A stretch of 64,000 nt of DNA, from NCBI GenBank assembly GCA_004078665.1, contig SCFO01000003.1:241209-305208 (forward strand). Reading direction: 5' to 3'. The notes below the pieces were generated by a model. That model had not been told where the DNA came from. It saw only the letters and a program-made list of their open reading frames with translations, and did not search any database. Shown here one piece after another: positions 25,321 to 34,310 of the stretch; position 1 is the stretch's first letter; the number at the start of each line of letters is the position of its first letter. This stretch comes from Halobacillus fulvus. GTDB taxonomy: Bacteria; Bacillota; Bacilli; Bacillales; Halobacillaceae. The translations under genes and the position numbers were made by a program.

Positions 25321-25494
25321 GGTTTCCGTTTTTCATAACAGAGCTTGGAGGGGCGGGAAATAATTCGCTTTCCATGGGCGGGCGCTGAGCTTCCTCGTCG
25401 TTTTACTCCTGCGGGATCTCAGCCTGCCCTTTCCTCCGCATAGGAGTCTCGCCATTTCCCGCCCCTCCTTCCTAAGGAGATGAACGGAAACACC
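25321..25494 (+). repeat. Palindromic intergenic repeat, copy 5 (full length)
   Basis: Full copy: GGTTTCCGTT/AACGGAAAC outside, GGAGGGGCGGGAAAT/ATTTCCCGCCCCTCC, then GGGCGGGCGCTGAG/CTCAGCCTGCCC. The tip (TCGTCGTTTTACTCCTGCG) is not well paired in this copy. Confidence 0.93.
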
Positions 25495-25693
25495 TTTTGC
25501 AAAAGATATACCCGGTTAACCAATGTTCGGCCTGTACTGTGCTTTAATTAAATCAACTATAAAGTTAAGCAAATTTTAAGAGTAATCAAATCCTATAAAA
25601 GACTAATGATGTAGCAGAAGTAATCATTGTGATTCTTAATCTGGTGATGTTGAGGGAATAAACGACACTTTCTATGGAAAAGGGGGAGGTCCA

Positions 25694-25762
25694 GTGAAAA
25701 AGTTAAATCGTTCACTCCCTCACCACCACCAGAGGGTGATGATGAGTCATGAAGCCTATTAA
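25694..25762 (+). CDS. 22-codon histidine-containing micro-ORF (doubtful)
   Basis: GTG start with GGGGGAGG about 5 bases upstream; the product begins MKKLNRSLPHHHQRVMM. It ends just inside the 3' end of the convergent protease gene. It has a good ribosome site but no terminator, no homologue known to me, and the CTCCCTCACC region may instead be part of a hairpin (CCCTC...GAGGG) at the end of the protease transcript. Confidence 0.2.
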   Translation: MKKLNRSLPHHHQRVMMSHEAY

Positions 25763-26952
25763 TAAGTTACCGCATCATAAGAATTGATGACACCATGCTC
25801 GAAATAGAATCCTGTTCCATAAATCGGATCAGCTGTCTGTTCAAGCGCGGCACGGATGTTATCGTTGGAGCGTCCTTGTGAAGCGAGTAGTCCTGCAAGA
25901 CCCGCAACGTGTGGAGCTGCCATCGATGTTCCGGACATGTACGCATATCCACCATTCGGCATAGTCGAAGCGATGTCCACACCAGGAGCTGTCACATCGA
26001 CCCATGTTCCGTAATTGGAGAAGGAGGCTTTGTTATTGTTGCTGTCGACTGCACCTACGGCAATGGCATTGTCATAGGAAGCCGGTTCAAACGTCGTGGA
26101 AACGCCGTCGTTACCAGCGGCAGCGATGACGACAGACCCTTTATTCCAAGCATAATTGACCGCATCTTCAAGCGTCTGTGTATCACAGTCACAGCCAAGG
26201 GAAAGGTTGATGACCTCAGCACCGTAATCTGCAGAATAACGGATGGCATCGGCAATGTCATACAAAGATCCGCTTCCGTTAGCACCAAGGGCACGGACGG
26301 CTAGAATCTTCGTGTTCGGTGCCATACCGGCAACACCTTGGGAATTGTTCGTTTCAGCTGCAGCTGTACCAGCTACGTGTGTTCCGTGGTTGTTTAAGTC
26401 CATCGGATCGTAGTCATTGTCGACAAAGTCATAACCAAGAATCGTTTTGCCATCCAAATCTGGGTGGTTGTAATCAACACCGGAGTCGATGATTGCGATT
26501 TCCTGGCTGCTGCTTCCGCGGGTGATATCCCAGGCAGCAGGCGTATCCGTATTTTGCGGTCCGTATTGAACACCGCTATAGTAAGTATCGTTTGGAGTCC
26601 ACGTAGCATCGAAAACGTAGTTCGGCTCCGCGTATTCTACATTAGGGTTGTTGTTCAGAGCTTTTACTACTTTCTCTACATTTCCGACCTTAAGTATTTT
26701 GACGTCAGAGTCGACGACTTCATGACCTTCTAATTCCTGTGCTTCCAGCTGTTTGGCTTGCTTGCCATTCAAGGATTTTCCTTCTTTGAATTTGACGACG
26801 ACTTCACCTTTTACGAATTTTCCTGCTTCGCTTTGGGTATTCACCTCATTTTTGGCTGTATCAAGCTGAGGTGAGGCAAAGGCCTGTCCTGTAGTAGGAA
26901 GGACAGCAAGTGTGACAGCAAGTGACAATGTTGCGAGTTTCTTAAACTTCAA
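25759..26952 (-). CDS. Secreted subtilisin-family serine protease (S8)
   Basis: A 397-residue preproenzyme. A signal peptide (FKKLATLSLAVTLAVLPTTG, cut after AFA near residue 26) is followed by an I9-type propeptide (VKGEVVVKFKEG...PNVEYAEPNYVF, about 45-115) and a catalytic domain with D156 (IIDSGVDYNHPDL), H189 (NHGTHVAGT) and S343 (SGTSMAAPHVAG). The sequence is of the thermitase/alkaline type; a GCDCDT pair of cysteines near 255 is unusual for extracellular Bacillus subtilisins. The start is TTG with AAAGGAGG upstream; the longer frame to 26994 lacks a ribosome site. Likely a nutrient-scavenging protease. Confidence 0.92.
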   Translation of the reverse strand: MKFKKLATLSLAVTLAVLPTTGQAFASPQLDTAKNEVNTQSEAGKFVKGEVVVKFKEGKSLNGKQAKQLEAQELEGHEVVDSDVKILKVGNVEKVVKALNNNPNVEYAEPNYVFDATWTPNDTYYSGVQYGPQNTDTPAAWDITRGSSSQEIAIIDSGVDYNHPDLDGKTILGYDFVDNDYDPMDLNNHGTHVAGTAAAETNNSQGVAGMAPNTKILAVRALGANGSGSLYDIADAIRYSADYGAEVINLSLGCDCDTQTLEDAVNYAWNKGSVVIAAAGNDGVSTTFEPASYDNAIAVGAVDSNNNKASFSNYGTWVDVTAPGVDIASTMPNGGYAYMSGTSMAAPHVAGLAGLLASQGRSNDNIRAALEQTADPIYGTGFYFEHGVINSYDAVTY

Positions 26953-27276
26953 AACTATTCCTCCTTTTAAAAAGTATATATAACTAATTCGCACAAAATA
27001 AGGGTTTTCCTGCTGTTTCGCACTTGGGATAGAGGGGTGATTCTGAAGGGTTTAAAGGGTGTTTTTGAAGGTCGACTTGCGCAAGTTTGCTCCCAATTGT
27101 CCAATTGATTGAATGAACCTGACTCGAATTTGTGAAAAACGTCCCTTTATGAGATTTTTATTCTAGATATTGTTAGGGTGTAAGCTGCTTTATATGAAGG
27201 AGGATCAATAAGCTGCTTTTATTTTTTTTGAAATGATAGTAAGAAGATGTTCGCATTACCAAGTGCTGTTATGGAA

Positions 27277-27305
27277 AACGGAAACCTTCATCCTTATATC
27301 AACAC
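27277..27305 (-). repeat. Remnant of the palindromic repeat (left end only)
   Basis: AACGGAAACCTTCAT...ATATCAACAC is, on the minus strand, close to the extended left end TGTTGATACTAGAAAGTTTCCGT of copies 1-3. Nothing else of the element remains. The 27000-27330 stretch otherwise shows no gene. Confidence 0.5.
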
Positions 27306-27328
27306 TGTAATTCAACCATTTATTGCAT

Positions 27329-27359
27329 AAAAAAGCACCGGGGGACCGGTGCTTCATTT
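27329..27359 (-). terminator. Terminator of the SDR gene
   Basis: On the minus strand GAAGCACCGG-tcccc-CCGGTGCTTTTTT, right after the stop of the SDR gene. Confidence 0.88.
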
Positions 27360-27360
27360 C

Positions 27361-28137
27361 TTAATCTGCTTTATCCACATAGTGGGCGATTCTCGCTGCG
27401 ACAGAGCGAGGCATCAGTTTCGTCGCATAGGCAAGCGACTGGTTCGCTCCACCTGGAACCACGACACGCTTTCCTTTTACAAACCCAAGAAAACCAGCTT
27501 TGGCAACGTCCTGTGGCGACATGGTGCGGTCGACGAGCTTTGTATTTTCGGCTTTTGCCGTTTTGAAAAAGTCGGTGTCTGTCGCACCCGGGCACAGAGT
27601 AGAGACCGTAATACCCGTTCCACGAAGCTCCTCATGAAGCGCTTCAGTAAAGGAGAGCACGTAGGCTTTCGATGCATAATAAACGGCCATAAGAGGCCCT
27701 GGCTGGAAAGCGGCGGTGCTGGCAACGTTGATGATCCCTTTCGGAATGTCATACAACGGAGCGGCTTTGATGTCCTCCAAGAAATAATGCGTCAATTCTG
27801 TCAGTGCGTTGACGTTTACTTGAAGCATTTTCTGCTGATCGATCAACGGAAGTTCATCAAATGGTCCGTTCAGCCCGAAGCCCGCGTTATTTACGAGAAC
27901 TTCGACGGTAAGCTCAAGCTCCTGTACTTTTTCAAACAAAACGCCGGCTGCTCCCGGTTCAGATAAATCATGGGGAATGACTGTAACGGTATGTCCCTCT
28001 AATTCCTGTCTCAGTTTTTCGAGTTTATCTTCTGAGCGGGCGACAAGGATCAAGTTGTACCCTGCTTTGGCAAACAGATGGGCGAATTCATACCCGATCC
28101 CTCCTGATGCCCCTGTAATTAATGCGGTTGGTCTCAT
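27361..28137 (-). CDS. SDR-family oxidoreductase (DltE-like)
   Basis: A 258-residue short-chain dehydrogenase/reductase. The nucleotide motif TGASGGIG is at residues 8-15, NNAGFG near 88, and the catalytic S...YxxxK is at STAAF (near 145) and YYASK (near 158). The type is that of the DltE/YqjQ branch with the Rossmann fold and a C-terminal basic helix; substrate is unknown. GGAAGGAG stands before the ATG. It has its own terminator and is separated from the ABC genes upstream by a gap of about 55 bases, so it could be read through from them. Confidence 0.88.
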   Translation of the reverse strand: MRPTALITGASGGIGYEFAHLFAKAGYNLILVARSEDKLEKLRQELEGHTVTVIPHDLSEPGAAGVLFEKVQELELTVEVLVNNAGFGLNGPFDELPLIDQQKMLQVNVNALTELTHYFLEDIKAAPLYDIPKGIINVASTAAFQPGPLMAVYYASKAYVLSFTEALHEELRGTGITVSTLCPGATDTDFFKTAKAENTKLVDRTMSPQDVAKAGFLGFVKGKRVVVPGGANQSLAYATKLMPRSVAARIAHYVDKAD

Positions 28138-28194
28138 CCAAACACTCCTTCCATTCTCTAAGCGTCTATACCCTAATCTCGGGCAATTTAAATC

Positions 28195-28968
28195 TTAGGC
28201 AAGTTCTTTCTTTTTTAAAGTTATGGTGGCCAGAAAGAGCAGCAACGCAATGGCGGCGATCGTAATGGCGGTCGCTCCCCAAATTACATCAGGCAGTGAA
28301 CCGCTGGCTAAGTATGTGTTCAAATGGGCGGTCAGTTGTGCTGGGCTCCATTCGAATAAGTGGGAGAGCATCCCGCTGACAGCTGATAAGAAAATCGTAG
28401 CGGACATGGTGAAAAATAATGTCAGACCAGGAGATTTTGTCAATGTGTTCATAAACAGACTGATCCCAAGTAAAAAGACCATCCACAATCCATAGAAAAG
28501 AAACGTGACGAGCATGGAGCTAAACGCTAATTCTCCGAACAACAGGTTCACGTAATACCAGCTGGCCAATAGTCCCACAAAGACTGATGCGAGAATAATG
28601 AGTGAATACGCCGCCCATTTTGCGGTCACATAGGATAAGTAAGAAACGGGCTTCACGAGCACCAGCTCTGCGATGCCAGCCTTCTTCTCACCGGCGATCG
28701 TTCCCATTGTAATCAGCGCCAAAATGAGAATGCCGATCGTATTCATCTGCACGACGCTCATCATCATCACTTGTGCAGGAGGAGGTGTCGGAATCTCAAA
28801 TGTCGACCCTTCTGGAAGTCCTCCGGTCGCTTCTAAAATTTGCGGAAGGTAGTAGGTTGTGAGCGGATCAACGATACATAATAGAATAAAGACGAGCGGA
28901 ACCCACATCCATTTGAAATTCCGGGTCGATTCAAGACACTCTTTACGAAATATGGTCAGCCACTGCAT
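28195..28968 (-). CDS. ABC-2 type permease, YxlG-like
   Basis: A 257-residue membrane protein with about six spans, and the cytoplasmic N-terminus FRKECLESTRNFKWMWVP typical of NosY/YxlG-type ABC-2 permeases. TMGTIAGEKKAGIAELVLVKPVSY (near 85-110) is the coupling region. It overlaps the 3' end of the ATPase gene by 26 bases and is the last gene of a yxlE-yxlF-yxlG-like operon. In B. subtilis these genes work with the sigma-Y locus; no sigma factor is seen here, so the substrate remains open. Confidence 0.85.
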   Translation of the reverse strand: MQWLTIFRKECLESTRNFKWMWVPLVFILLCIVDPLTTYYLPQILEATGGLPEGSTFEIPTPPPAQVMMMSVVQMNTIGILILALITMGTIAGEKKAGIAELVLVKPVSYLSYVTAKWAAYSLIILASVFVGLLASWYYVNLLFGELAFSSMLVTFLFYGLWMVFLLGISLFMNTLTKSPGLTLFFTMSATIFLSAVSGMLSHLFEWSPAQLTAHLNTYLASGSLPDVIWGATAITIAAIALLLFLATITLKKKELA

Positions 28969-29866
28969 TTGTGTTCACCACCTTCAGGAATAAGTCTTCC
29001 AGCGTTATTTGACCGATTTCAAACTGTGTCAGCGGCCATTTTTCTTTAGAAGCCTTCGCTAATAAAAATTCGCGGGCTTCCTGTATGTTCGTTACATATA
29101 AGGAAAGAACGTGTTTTTCAACTTCTGATTTCGTCACGAAGGCAAGCGACTCCAGCCGTTTTTGGTAGACGGCTAAGTCATGGGAAAATTTCAAGGAAAT
29201 CTTCTGGACTTGATGACGCTGTTTGACGTCTTCGAGCGAGCCGGATTCGACAGCCTTCCCTTTGTGCAGCAACAGGATCTCATCGCTCATTTCTTCGGCA
29301 TCACTCAAAATGTGTGTCGAGTATAAAATCGTCGTTTCTTTTTTCAGTTCGTTCATTAAGTTCAGGACATCACGACGGCCGATCGGGTCGAGTGCAGAAA
29401 CCGGTTCGTCGAGCATCAGGACTTTCGGCTGGTGAATCATCGCTTGTGCGATCCCGAGTCGCTGTTTCATCCCGCCAGAATATTTACCGATCCGGCGATT
29501 TTTCGCGTCCGCAATGCCGACACGCTCCAAAAGCACGTCAGCTCTCTGCTTCGCTTCTTTTTTTGTAAGGTGGGCGAGCTGCCCAACATAAATGAGAAAT
29601 TCTTTTCCAGACATCCAGTTGTAGAAATGCGGGTGCTGAGGTAAGTAACCGATGTAGGGACGGATATCTTGTTTGTGAGAGCCTTCGATGATGACTTGAC
29701 CGCTGGATGGGGTGATCAGTCCGGCGATCATTTTCAGCGTTGTCGTTTTGCCTGCGCCGTTCGGACCGAGTAGAGCGACGCATCGTTTCTCAGGTAATGT
29801 AAAGGAAAGATGGTCGACTGCTTTTTCCTTCTCGTAAACTTTCGTTAATTCACGGACTTCAATCAT
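28943..29866 (-). CDS. ABC transporter ATP-binding protein, YxlF-like
   Basis: A 307-residue ATPase. Walker A GPNGAGKTTTLKMIAGL (near 34), Q-loop YLPQHPHFYNWMSG (near 80), signature KYSGGMKQRLGIAQAMI (near 130) and Walker B VLMLDEPVSALDPIGRRD (near 152) are intact, with the H-loop at STHILSDAEEM. About 90 residues follow the ATPase core, as in drug- or lantibiotic-type exporters. It overlaps the small YxlE-like gene by 4 bases upstream and the permease downstream, so it is part of one operon. Confidence 0.92.
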   Translation of the reverse strand: MIEVRELTKVYEKEKAVDHLSFTLPEKRCVALLGPNGAGKTTTLKMIAGLITPSSGQVIIEGSHKQDIRPYIGYLPQHPHFYNWMSGKEFLIYVGQLAHLTKKEAKQRADVLLERVGIADAKNRRIGKYSGGMKQRLGIAQAMIHQPKVLMLDEPVSALDPIGRRDVLNLMNELKKETTILYSTHILSDAEEMSDEILLLHKGKAVESGSLEDVKQRHQVQKISLKFSHDLAVYQKRLESLAFVTKSEVEKHVLSLYVTNIQEAREFLLAKASKEKWPLTQFEIGQITLEDLFLKVVNTNAVADHIS

Positions 29867-30075
29867 ACGTCACCTCTTCTACCAAAAATGAAATAGGCGA
29901 TCGGACCAAGCGTATTGATGAATAAAATAATGAGTGCCCACATCCATTTCGGACCGTTTGTCTCGTCCGTACGAAACAGACTGACAAGGGCAAGGACGGA
30001 TAATATGATTTGGACCGCGATCAGCGGGGCGAAGATGGCCAGGTTTTCCTGAAGCATCGTCATGGCATCCTGCAT
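29863..30075 (-). CDS. PLDc_N-type small membrane protein, YxlE-like
   Basis: A 70-residue protein with two membrane helices (residues 13-34 and 46-64) and the motif KWMWALIILFINTLGPIAYFIFGRR, typical of the phospholipase-D nuclease N-terminal family (YxlE). AAAGGAGG stands 7 bases before the ATG. It opens an operon with an ABC ATPase and permease. These proteins are thought to be accessory membrane subunits; there is no catalytic domain. Confidence 0.82.
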   Translation of the reverse strand: MQDAMTMLQENLAIFAPLIAVQIILSVLALVSLFRTDETNGPKWMWALIILFINTLGPIAYFIFGRRGDV

Positions 30076-30158
30076 GGAAGTTCCTCCTTTTTGATTCGTA
30101 TATTTGTACTACGAAACATTGATCGTTAAGGTTTCACTTCTTCCTATATTTTAGAAGG

Positions 30159-30187
30159 TTGACATTATTGTCTGAATTTTATAGACT
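30159..30187 (+). promoter_or_regulatory. Sigma-A promoter of the trp operon
   Basis: TTGACA (30159-30164), 17-base spacer, TAGACT (30182-30187). The transcript would start near 30194, a few bases before the first TRAP triplet. Confidence 0.7.
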
Positions 30188-30200
30188 GTTTAAAAGTATT

Positions 30201-30372
30201 GAGATTAGATGAGTTGAGAATGAGAAGAGTAGAGTTGAGGTTTTATATGGATGAGCCGAGCGAGCAACGGGACCTTTCGAAGGTTGCCTTGCCATTTTGT
30301 TATACCTTTTTCATCCACACTTTTTCCCTCAACGTCTCATTCTCCATAACCCAAATATGGAGAGGTGAGCCT
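30201..30372 (+). promoter_or_regulatory. trp operon leader: TRAP-binding triplets and SD-hiding hairpin
   Basis: Eight GAG/TAG triplets spaced by 2-3 bases begin at 30201, 30206, 30211, 30216, 30222, 30227, 30232 and 30237, and three more at 30253, 30258 and 30262: eleven in all, the number bound by the 11-mer TRAP. GAGAATGAGA (30216-30225) is complementary to TCTCATTCTC (30335-30344) and GTTGAG (30234-30239) to CTCAAC (30328-30333). The same CTCATTCTCC can instead pair with TGGAG (30358-30362) and TGAG (30366-30369), covering the trpE ribosome site. TRAP binding would thus favour the hidden ribosome site. A convincing terminator was not found. Confidence 0.85.
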
Positions 30373-31881
30373 ATGACCACATATCAATCCTTTTTACAAG
30401 ATGCGAACGAGCATCACACCATTCCAATTATTAAATCCTTTTATACCGATACATTGACTCCGATTCACATGTTTCACGCGCTTCAAAAGGAAGCCGTCTA
30501 TATGCTTGAGAGTCAGGATCCTGAATCGCCATGGTCGAATTATTCCTTTATAGGACTCGATCCGATGATGGAGATCCGGGAACAGGAAGGCACGTTTATC
30601 ATCGATGACCTCGAAAAGAAAAAGAGCAGATCAGCATCCTCGTTAAAGGAGGCCTTCGACCAGGTCGTCGGTCAGCTCAATGTAAAGAAAGCGGATGTCC
30701 CGCTTCCATTTACTGGTGGAGGGGTCGGCTACATCAGCTACGATGCCATTTCAGACTATGAGCCCGTACCGAAACCTGAAAAAGACGATTTGAACCTATC
30801 GAACTACCATTTATTATTCTGCCGGACGCTGATCGTCTATCATCATAAAACAAAAGAAACGACGATTTTGTCCTATGCCAGACTCGATGATACGACAGAT
30901 CCTGAAGCAGTCTATCAACAGGCGAAAGACCGAATCAAAGATGTTCAGCATCAGCTCAGACACGGTGCGTCCTTACCCGATTTAATGCTGGACGATGAAG
31001 ATTCCGTCGAACGGACTGTTGAACTGGGCAGCAATTATAAAAAAGAAGATTTCAAAGCGGACGTGGAAAAAATCAAGGAGTACATCCGGGCAGGAGACGT
31101 TTTCCAGACCGTGTTATCCCAGCGCTTCCATACAGTGACGGAGCGCAACGGCTTTGAACTTTATCGGGTGCTGCGAAAAGTGAATCCATCGCCTTATATG
31201 TTTTATTTGAAATTCGAGGACATCGAAGTGATTGGCAGCTCGCCGGAACGTCTTCTCGAAGTACAGGAGGGGAGACTTGAAATTCATCCGATTGCGGGCA
31301 CGAGAAAGCGAGGCGCGACGAAAGAAGAGGATGACGCGCTTGCTGAAGAACTGCTTGCAGATGAAAAGGAATTAGCCGAGCACCGGATGCTGGTCGATCT
31401 CGCCCGCAACGATATCGGGCGTGTGGCAGAGTTCGGAACAGTGGATGTCACGGAATATATGACCATCGGACGCTTTTCGAAAGTGATGCACATCATCAGC
31501 AAAGTGACCGGGCAGTTGAAAGAAGGGATCTCCCCGATTGACGCGATGATTTCTGCTTTCCCGGCGGGGACATTATCCGGTGCGCCTAAAGTGCGGGCGA
31601 TGCAAATATTGAGAGAGCTTGAGCCGACTCCGAGGAACCTGTATGGTGGAGGCATTTTATATTTAGGCTTTGACGGAAACATCGACTCGTGTATTACGAT
31701 CCGGACGATGACGTTAGTCGGTAAACAGTTATATATCCAAGCAGGAGCAGGGGTCGTTGCAGATTCCGACCCAGAGAGTGAGTATCAGGAAACATTGAAC
31801 AAAGCGAGCGCACTGAAGCGCACGATTGAAATAGCTGAGCATGTTTTTGAGACGAGTAGAGAAGGAGTGGAGACAAAATGA
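30373..31881 (+). CDS. trpE: Anthranilate synthase component I
   Basis: A 502-residue chorismate-utilising enzyme that makes anthranilate with ammonia from TrpG. The N-terminal tryptophan-feedback motif LES appears in YMLESQDPESPW; the catalytic half carries IAGTRKRG, AEHRMLVDLARNDIGRV and the C-terminal GAGVVADSDPESEYQET. The ATG at 30373 is chosen: AGAGGTG lies 5 bases before it, whereas the frame upstream runs through the TRAP leader. It overlaps trpD by 4 bases. Expected to be feedback-inhibited by tryptophan and TRAP-controlled. Confidence 0.96.
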   Translation: MTTYQSFLQDANEHHTIPIIKSFYTDTLTPIHMFHALQKEAVYMLESQDPESPWSNYSFIGLDPMMEIREQEGTFIIDDLEKKKSRSASSLKEAFDQVVGQLNVKKADVPLPFTGGGVGYISYDAISDYEPVPKPEKDDLNLSNYHLLFCRTLIVYHHKTKETTILSYARLDDTTDPEAVYQQAKDRIKDVQHQLRHGASLPDLMLDDEDSVERTVELGSNYKKEDFKADVEKIKEYIRAGDVFQTVLSQRFHTVTERNGFELYRVLRKVNPSPYMFYLKFEDIEVIGSSPERLLEVQEGRLEIHPIAGTRKRGATKEEDDALAEELLADEKELAEHRMLVDLARNDIGRVAEFGTVDVTEYMTIGRFSKVMHIISKVTGQLKEGISPIDAMISAFPAGTLSGAPKVRAMQILRELEPTPRNLYGGGILYLGFDGNIDSCITIRTMTLVGKQLYIQAGAGVVADSDPESEYQETLNKASALKRTIEIAEHVFETSREGVETK

Positions 31882-32900
31882 AAGACATTTTGAGCAGAGT
31901 TGTAGCTGGAGAAACACTAGAAGAGCAGGAAGCCTTTGAGGTGATGAGTCAGATTATGAACGGTGAAGCCTCGACAGGGCAGCTGATGAGTATGCTGAGC
32001 GTGATGCGTTTCCGTGGCGAAACGGTCGGAGAAATGACAGGGTTTGTGCGGGCAATGCGCGAGAATATGACCAAAGTAGAAACCGATGAGGAGGAAATCG
32101 TCGACACGTGCGGGACAGGCGGAGACGGTTCGTCCACTTTCAACGTCTCCACCGTCGTTTCCATCGTTCTTGCGAGTATGGGCGTGAAGGTGGCGAAGCA
32201 CGGAAACCGCAAAGTTTCGTCGACGAGCGGAAGTGCGGACGTCCTGGAAACACTCGGGATCCCAATCGATACGACACCTGAAGAAGGGGCAAAGGCATTG
32301 AAGGAAAAAGGAATGACCTTCCTATTTGCACCGCTTTATCACCAGGCGATGAAGCATGCAGGACCTGCAAGGCAAGAGCTCGGATTCCGCACGGTGTTCA
32401 ATCTGCTTGGCCCTATGTCGAACCCGGCAAACGCTAAGCGTCAGCTGATCGGTATTTACGATACGAGCTACGCAGAAAAGATGGCCGAAGCGCTGAATCA
32501 GTTAGGATCAAAACACGTCCTGCTTGCGACAGGCCGTGATGGATTGGACGAAATTACCGTAACCGGTGAAACAGATATCGTCGAATTGAAAGACGGACAG
32601 ATTTCCCGGTTTACGATCACACCGGAGCAATTCGGCCTTGAACGCGGCAAGCTTGAGGATATTCAAATCTCTACGAAAGAAGAGAGTGCCCAGATCATTG
32701 CGGACGTTTTGACAGGCAAAGCGAACCAGAGCGCGATGACAATCGTCACATTGAACGCAGCGGCTGGACTTTATGTCGCAGGAAAAGTAGACAGCATCGA
32801 AGAAGGAGTCAAGAAAGTCCAGGAAGCGATTGGGAACGATACCGTAAAAAAATACTTCCACCAGATTTCAGTTGAAAAGGAGAATCGCCAGTATGCTTGA
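31878..32900 (+). CDS. trpD: Anthranilate phosphoribosyltransferase
   Basis: A 340-residue enzyme joining PRPP to anthranilate. The glycine-rich DTCGTGGDGSSTFNVS motif (near 78) binds PRPP, with KHGNRKVSSTSGSADVLE (near 106-123) and a following GMTFLFAPLYHQAMKH. Its ATGA start overlaps trpE and its 3' end overlaps trpC by 8 bases, so translation is coupled along the operon. Confidence 0.96.
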   Translation: MKDILSRVVAGETLEEQEAFEVMSQIMNGEASTGQLMSMLSVMRFRGETVGEMTGFVRAMRENMTKVETDEEEIVDTCGTGGDGSSTFNVSTVVSIVLASMGVKVAKHGNRKVSSTSGSADVLETLGIPIDTTPEEGAKALKEKGMTFLFAPLYHQAMKHAGPARQELGFRTVFNLLGPMSNPANAKRQLIGIYDTSYAEKMAEALNQLGSKHVLLATGRDGLDEITVTGETDIVELKDGQISRFTITPEQFGLERGKLEDIQISTKEESAQIIADVLTGKANQSAMTIVTLNAAAGLYVAGKVDSIEEGVKKVQEAIGNDTVKKYFHQISVEKENRQYA

Positions 32901-33657
32901 AACCATTTTAGCCGTGAAAAGACAGGAAATTGACCGTCTTTTCTTACCTGAAGAACAATCATTTCCGCATCATTCGCTTTATGAGTCGCTGAAGGGTTCG
33001 CCATATGAAGCGGGACTGATTGCCGAAGTGAAGAAAGCTTCTCCTTCTAAAGGAATCATCAGGGAGGATTTCAACCCTGTCCGGATCGCCCACGACTATA
33101 ACAAGGCAGGCGTCCAGGCGATTTCCGTTTTGACCGATCAGCATTTCTTCCAAGGTCACCGTGACTTTTTGACGGATATTAAAAACGTGGTGGATGTACC
33201 GGTTTTGAGAAAAGACTTCATTATCGATTCGTTACAGGTAGCGGAAAGCGCCTATATCGGGGCGGATGCGATCCTCTTAATCGGCGAGGCATTAGAAGCG
33301 AAAAAACTACACGAATTGTATGCACAGGCGTACGAGCTTGGAATGGAAGTCCTTGTCGAGGTGCATGACGAAGCAAACCTTGAAAAAGTACTCAACGAAT
33401 TCACACCGAAAATCGTCGGCATTAACAACCGGAACCTGCATACTTTTGAAACGAAGCTTACGCAAACGGAGAGAATGGCGTCGCTTGTTCCAAAAGAGGC
33501 GTTGCTCGTATCGGAAAGCGGAATTTTTACGAATGATGATATGAAGCAAGTGGCAGGCTACGGCGCGGAAGGAATTTTAGTCGGAGAATCTCTGATGAGA
33601 CAGGAAGACATCGGCAAAGCCGTCAAACAACTGATGGAAGGGGTCAGCGTATCATGA
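32893..33657 (+). CDS. trpC: Indole-3-glycerol phosphate synthase
   Basis: A 254-residue TIM barrel that ring-closes CdRP to indoleglycerol phosphate. Catalytic motifs are EVKKASPSKGII (near 46), VLRKDFIID (near 107), INNRNLHTF (near 178) and SESGIFT (near 207). ATG at 32893 with AAAGGAG upstream is chosen rather than the TTG at 32872. It overlaps trpD upstream and trpF downstream (ATGA). Confidence 0.95.
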   Translation: MLETILAVKRQEIDRLFLPEEQSFPHHSLYESLKGSPYEAGLIAEVKKASPSKGIIREDFNPVRIAHDYNKAGVQAISVLTDQHFFQGHRDFLTDIKNVVDVPVLRKDFIIDSLQVAESAYIGADAILLIGEALEAKKLHELYAQAYELGMEVLVEVHDEANLEKVLNEFTPKIVGINNRNLHTFETKLTQTERMASLVPKEALLVSESGIFTNDDMKQVAGYGAEGILVGESLMRQEDIGKAVKQLMEGVSVS

Positions 33658-34310
33658 AAGAACCAATAGTGAAGCTATGCGGAAATCGTTCCTTGTCAGA
33701 TGTAACGAAAACCTCATCATCGAATGCCACTCATCTCGGCTTCATTTTTGTCAAAAAGACGAAGCGATATGTACGCCCCGAGCAGGTCGGACGCTGGGTG
33801 AAAAAGCTGCGTCCGAGCCAGAAGCTTGTCGGTGTATTTGTCAATCCGTCCATTGAAGAAATCGAGGAAGTGCTTCATTTTGTGAAGCTTGATGTCATTC
33901 AACTTCATGGAAACGAGAAGGTTTCCGACCTACTGAAAATTAAAGAAGCCTTTGGATTGCCGGTATGGAAGGTGATTCACCATCAGAAAAATGGTCCAGA
34001 GCAGATGGATCTTTTCCAAGGAGTCGCAGATGGCTATGTAATCGATTCGAAAGTGAAGGGGGCACACGGCGGAACAGGCGTGAAATTCGACTGGGACGCG
34101 ATTCCTTCATATAAAGAGCTTGCGTATCAGCAGGAGGTTCCTTTTATTATTGCTGGAGGAGTGAAGCCGGATAATGTCGGGGAGCTGCTCGACTATGCAC
34201 CGGATGGCATCGATTTATCGAGCGGAGCGGAACGTAATGAACAGAAAGATATACACAAAATTCAAGCAATCATGAAAGAGGTGGAGCGCAGTGTTGCAAG
34301 TATTTCCTGA
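33654..34310 (+). CDS. trpF: Phosphoribosylanthranilate isomerase
   Basis: A 218-residue TIM barrel. The family's KICG opening strand appears as VKLCGNRSL, and [28 protein letters not shown] and GGTGVKFDW (near 140) follow in order. The common SxRxV motif after LGFIF is changed to TKRYV, a mild departure. It overlaps trpC by 4 bases and trpB by about 20. Confidence 0.93.
   Translation: MKEPIVKLCGNRSLSDVTKTSSSNATHLGFIFVKKTKRYVRPEQVGRWVKKLRPSQKLVGVFVNPSIEEIEEVLHFVKLDVIQLHGNEKVSDLLKIKEAFGLPVWKVIHHQKNGPEQMDLFQGVADGYVIDSKVKGAHGGTGVKFDWDAIPSYKELAYQQEVPFIIAGGVKPDNVGELLDYAPDGIDLSSGAERNEQKDIHKIQAIMKEVERSVASIS

Noticed and set aside
27074-27090. TTGCGCAAGTTTG shared by the regions before the protease and pullulanase genes (also near 47489)
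   Set aside because: Only 13 bases, in different orientation and distance relative to the two genes; chance cannot be excluded.
27349-27966. 205-codon plus-strand open frame opposite the SDR gene
   Set aside because: Shadow of the real gene: no ribosome site, odd cysteine- and arginine-rich composition.
30199-30372. N-terminal extension of TrpE starting at 30199
   Set aside because: The frame is open but runs through the TRAP triplets; the proper ribosome site and the family N-terminus point to the ATG at 30373.
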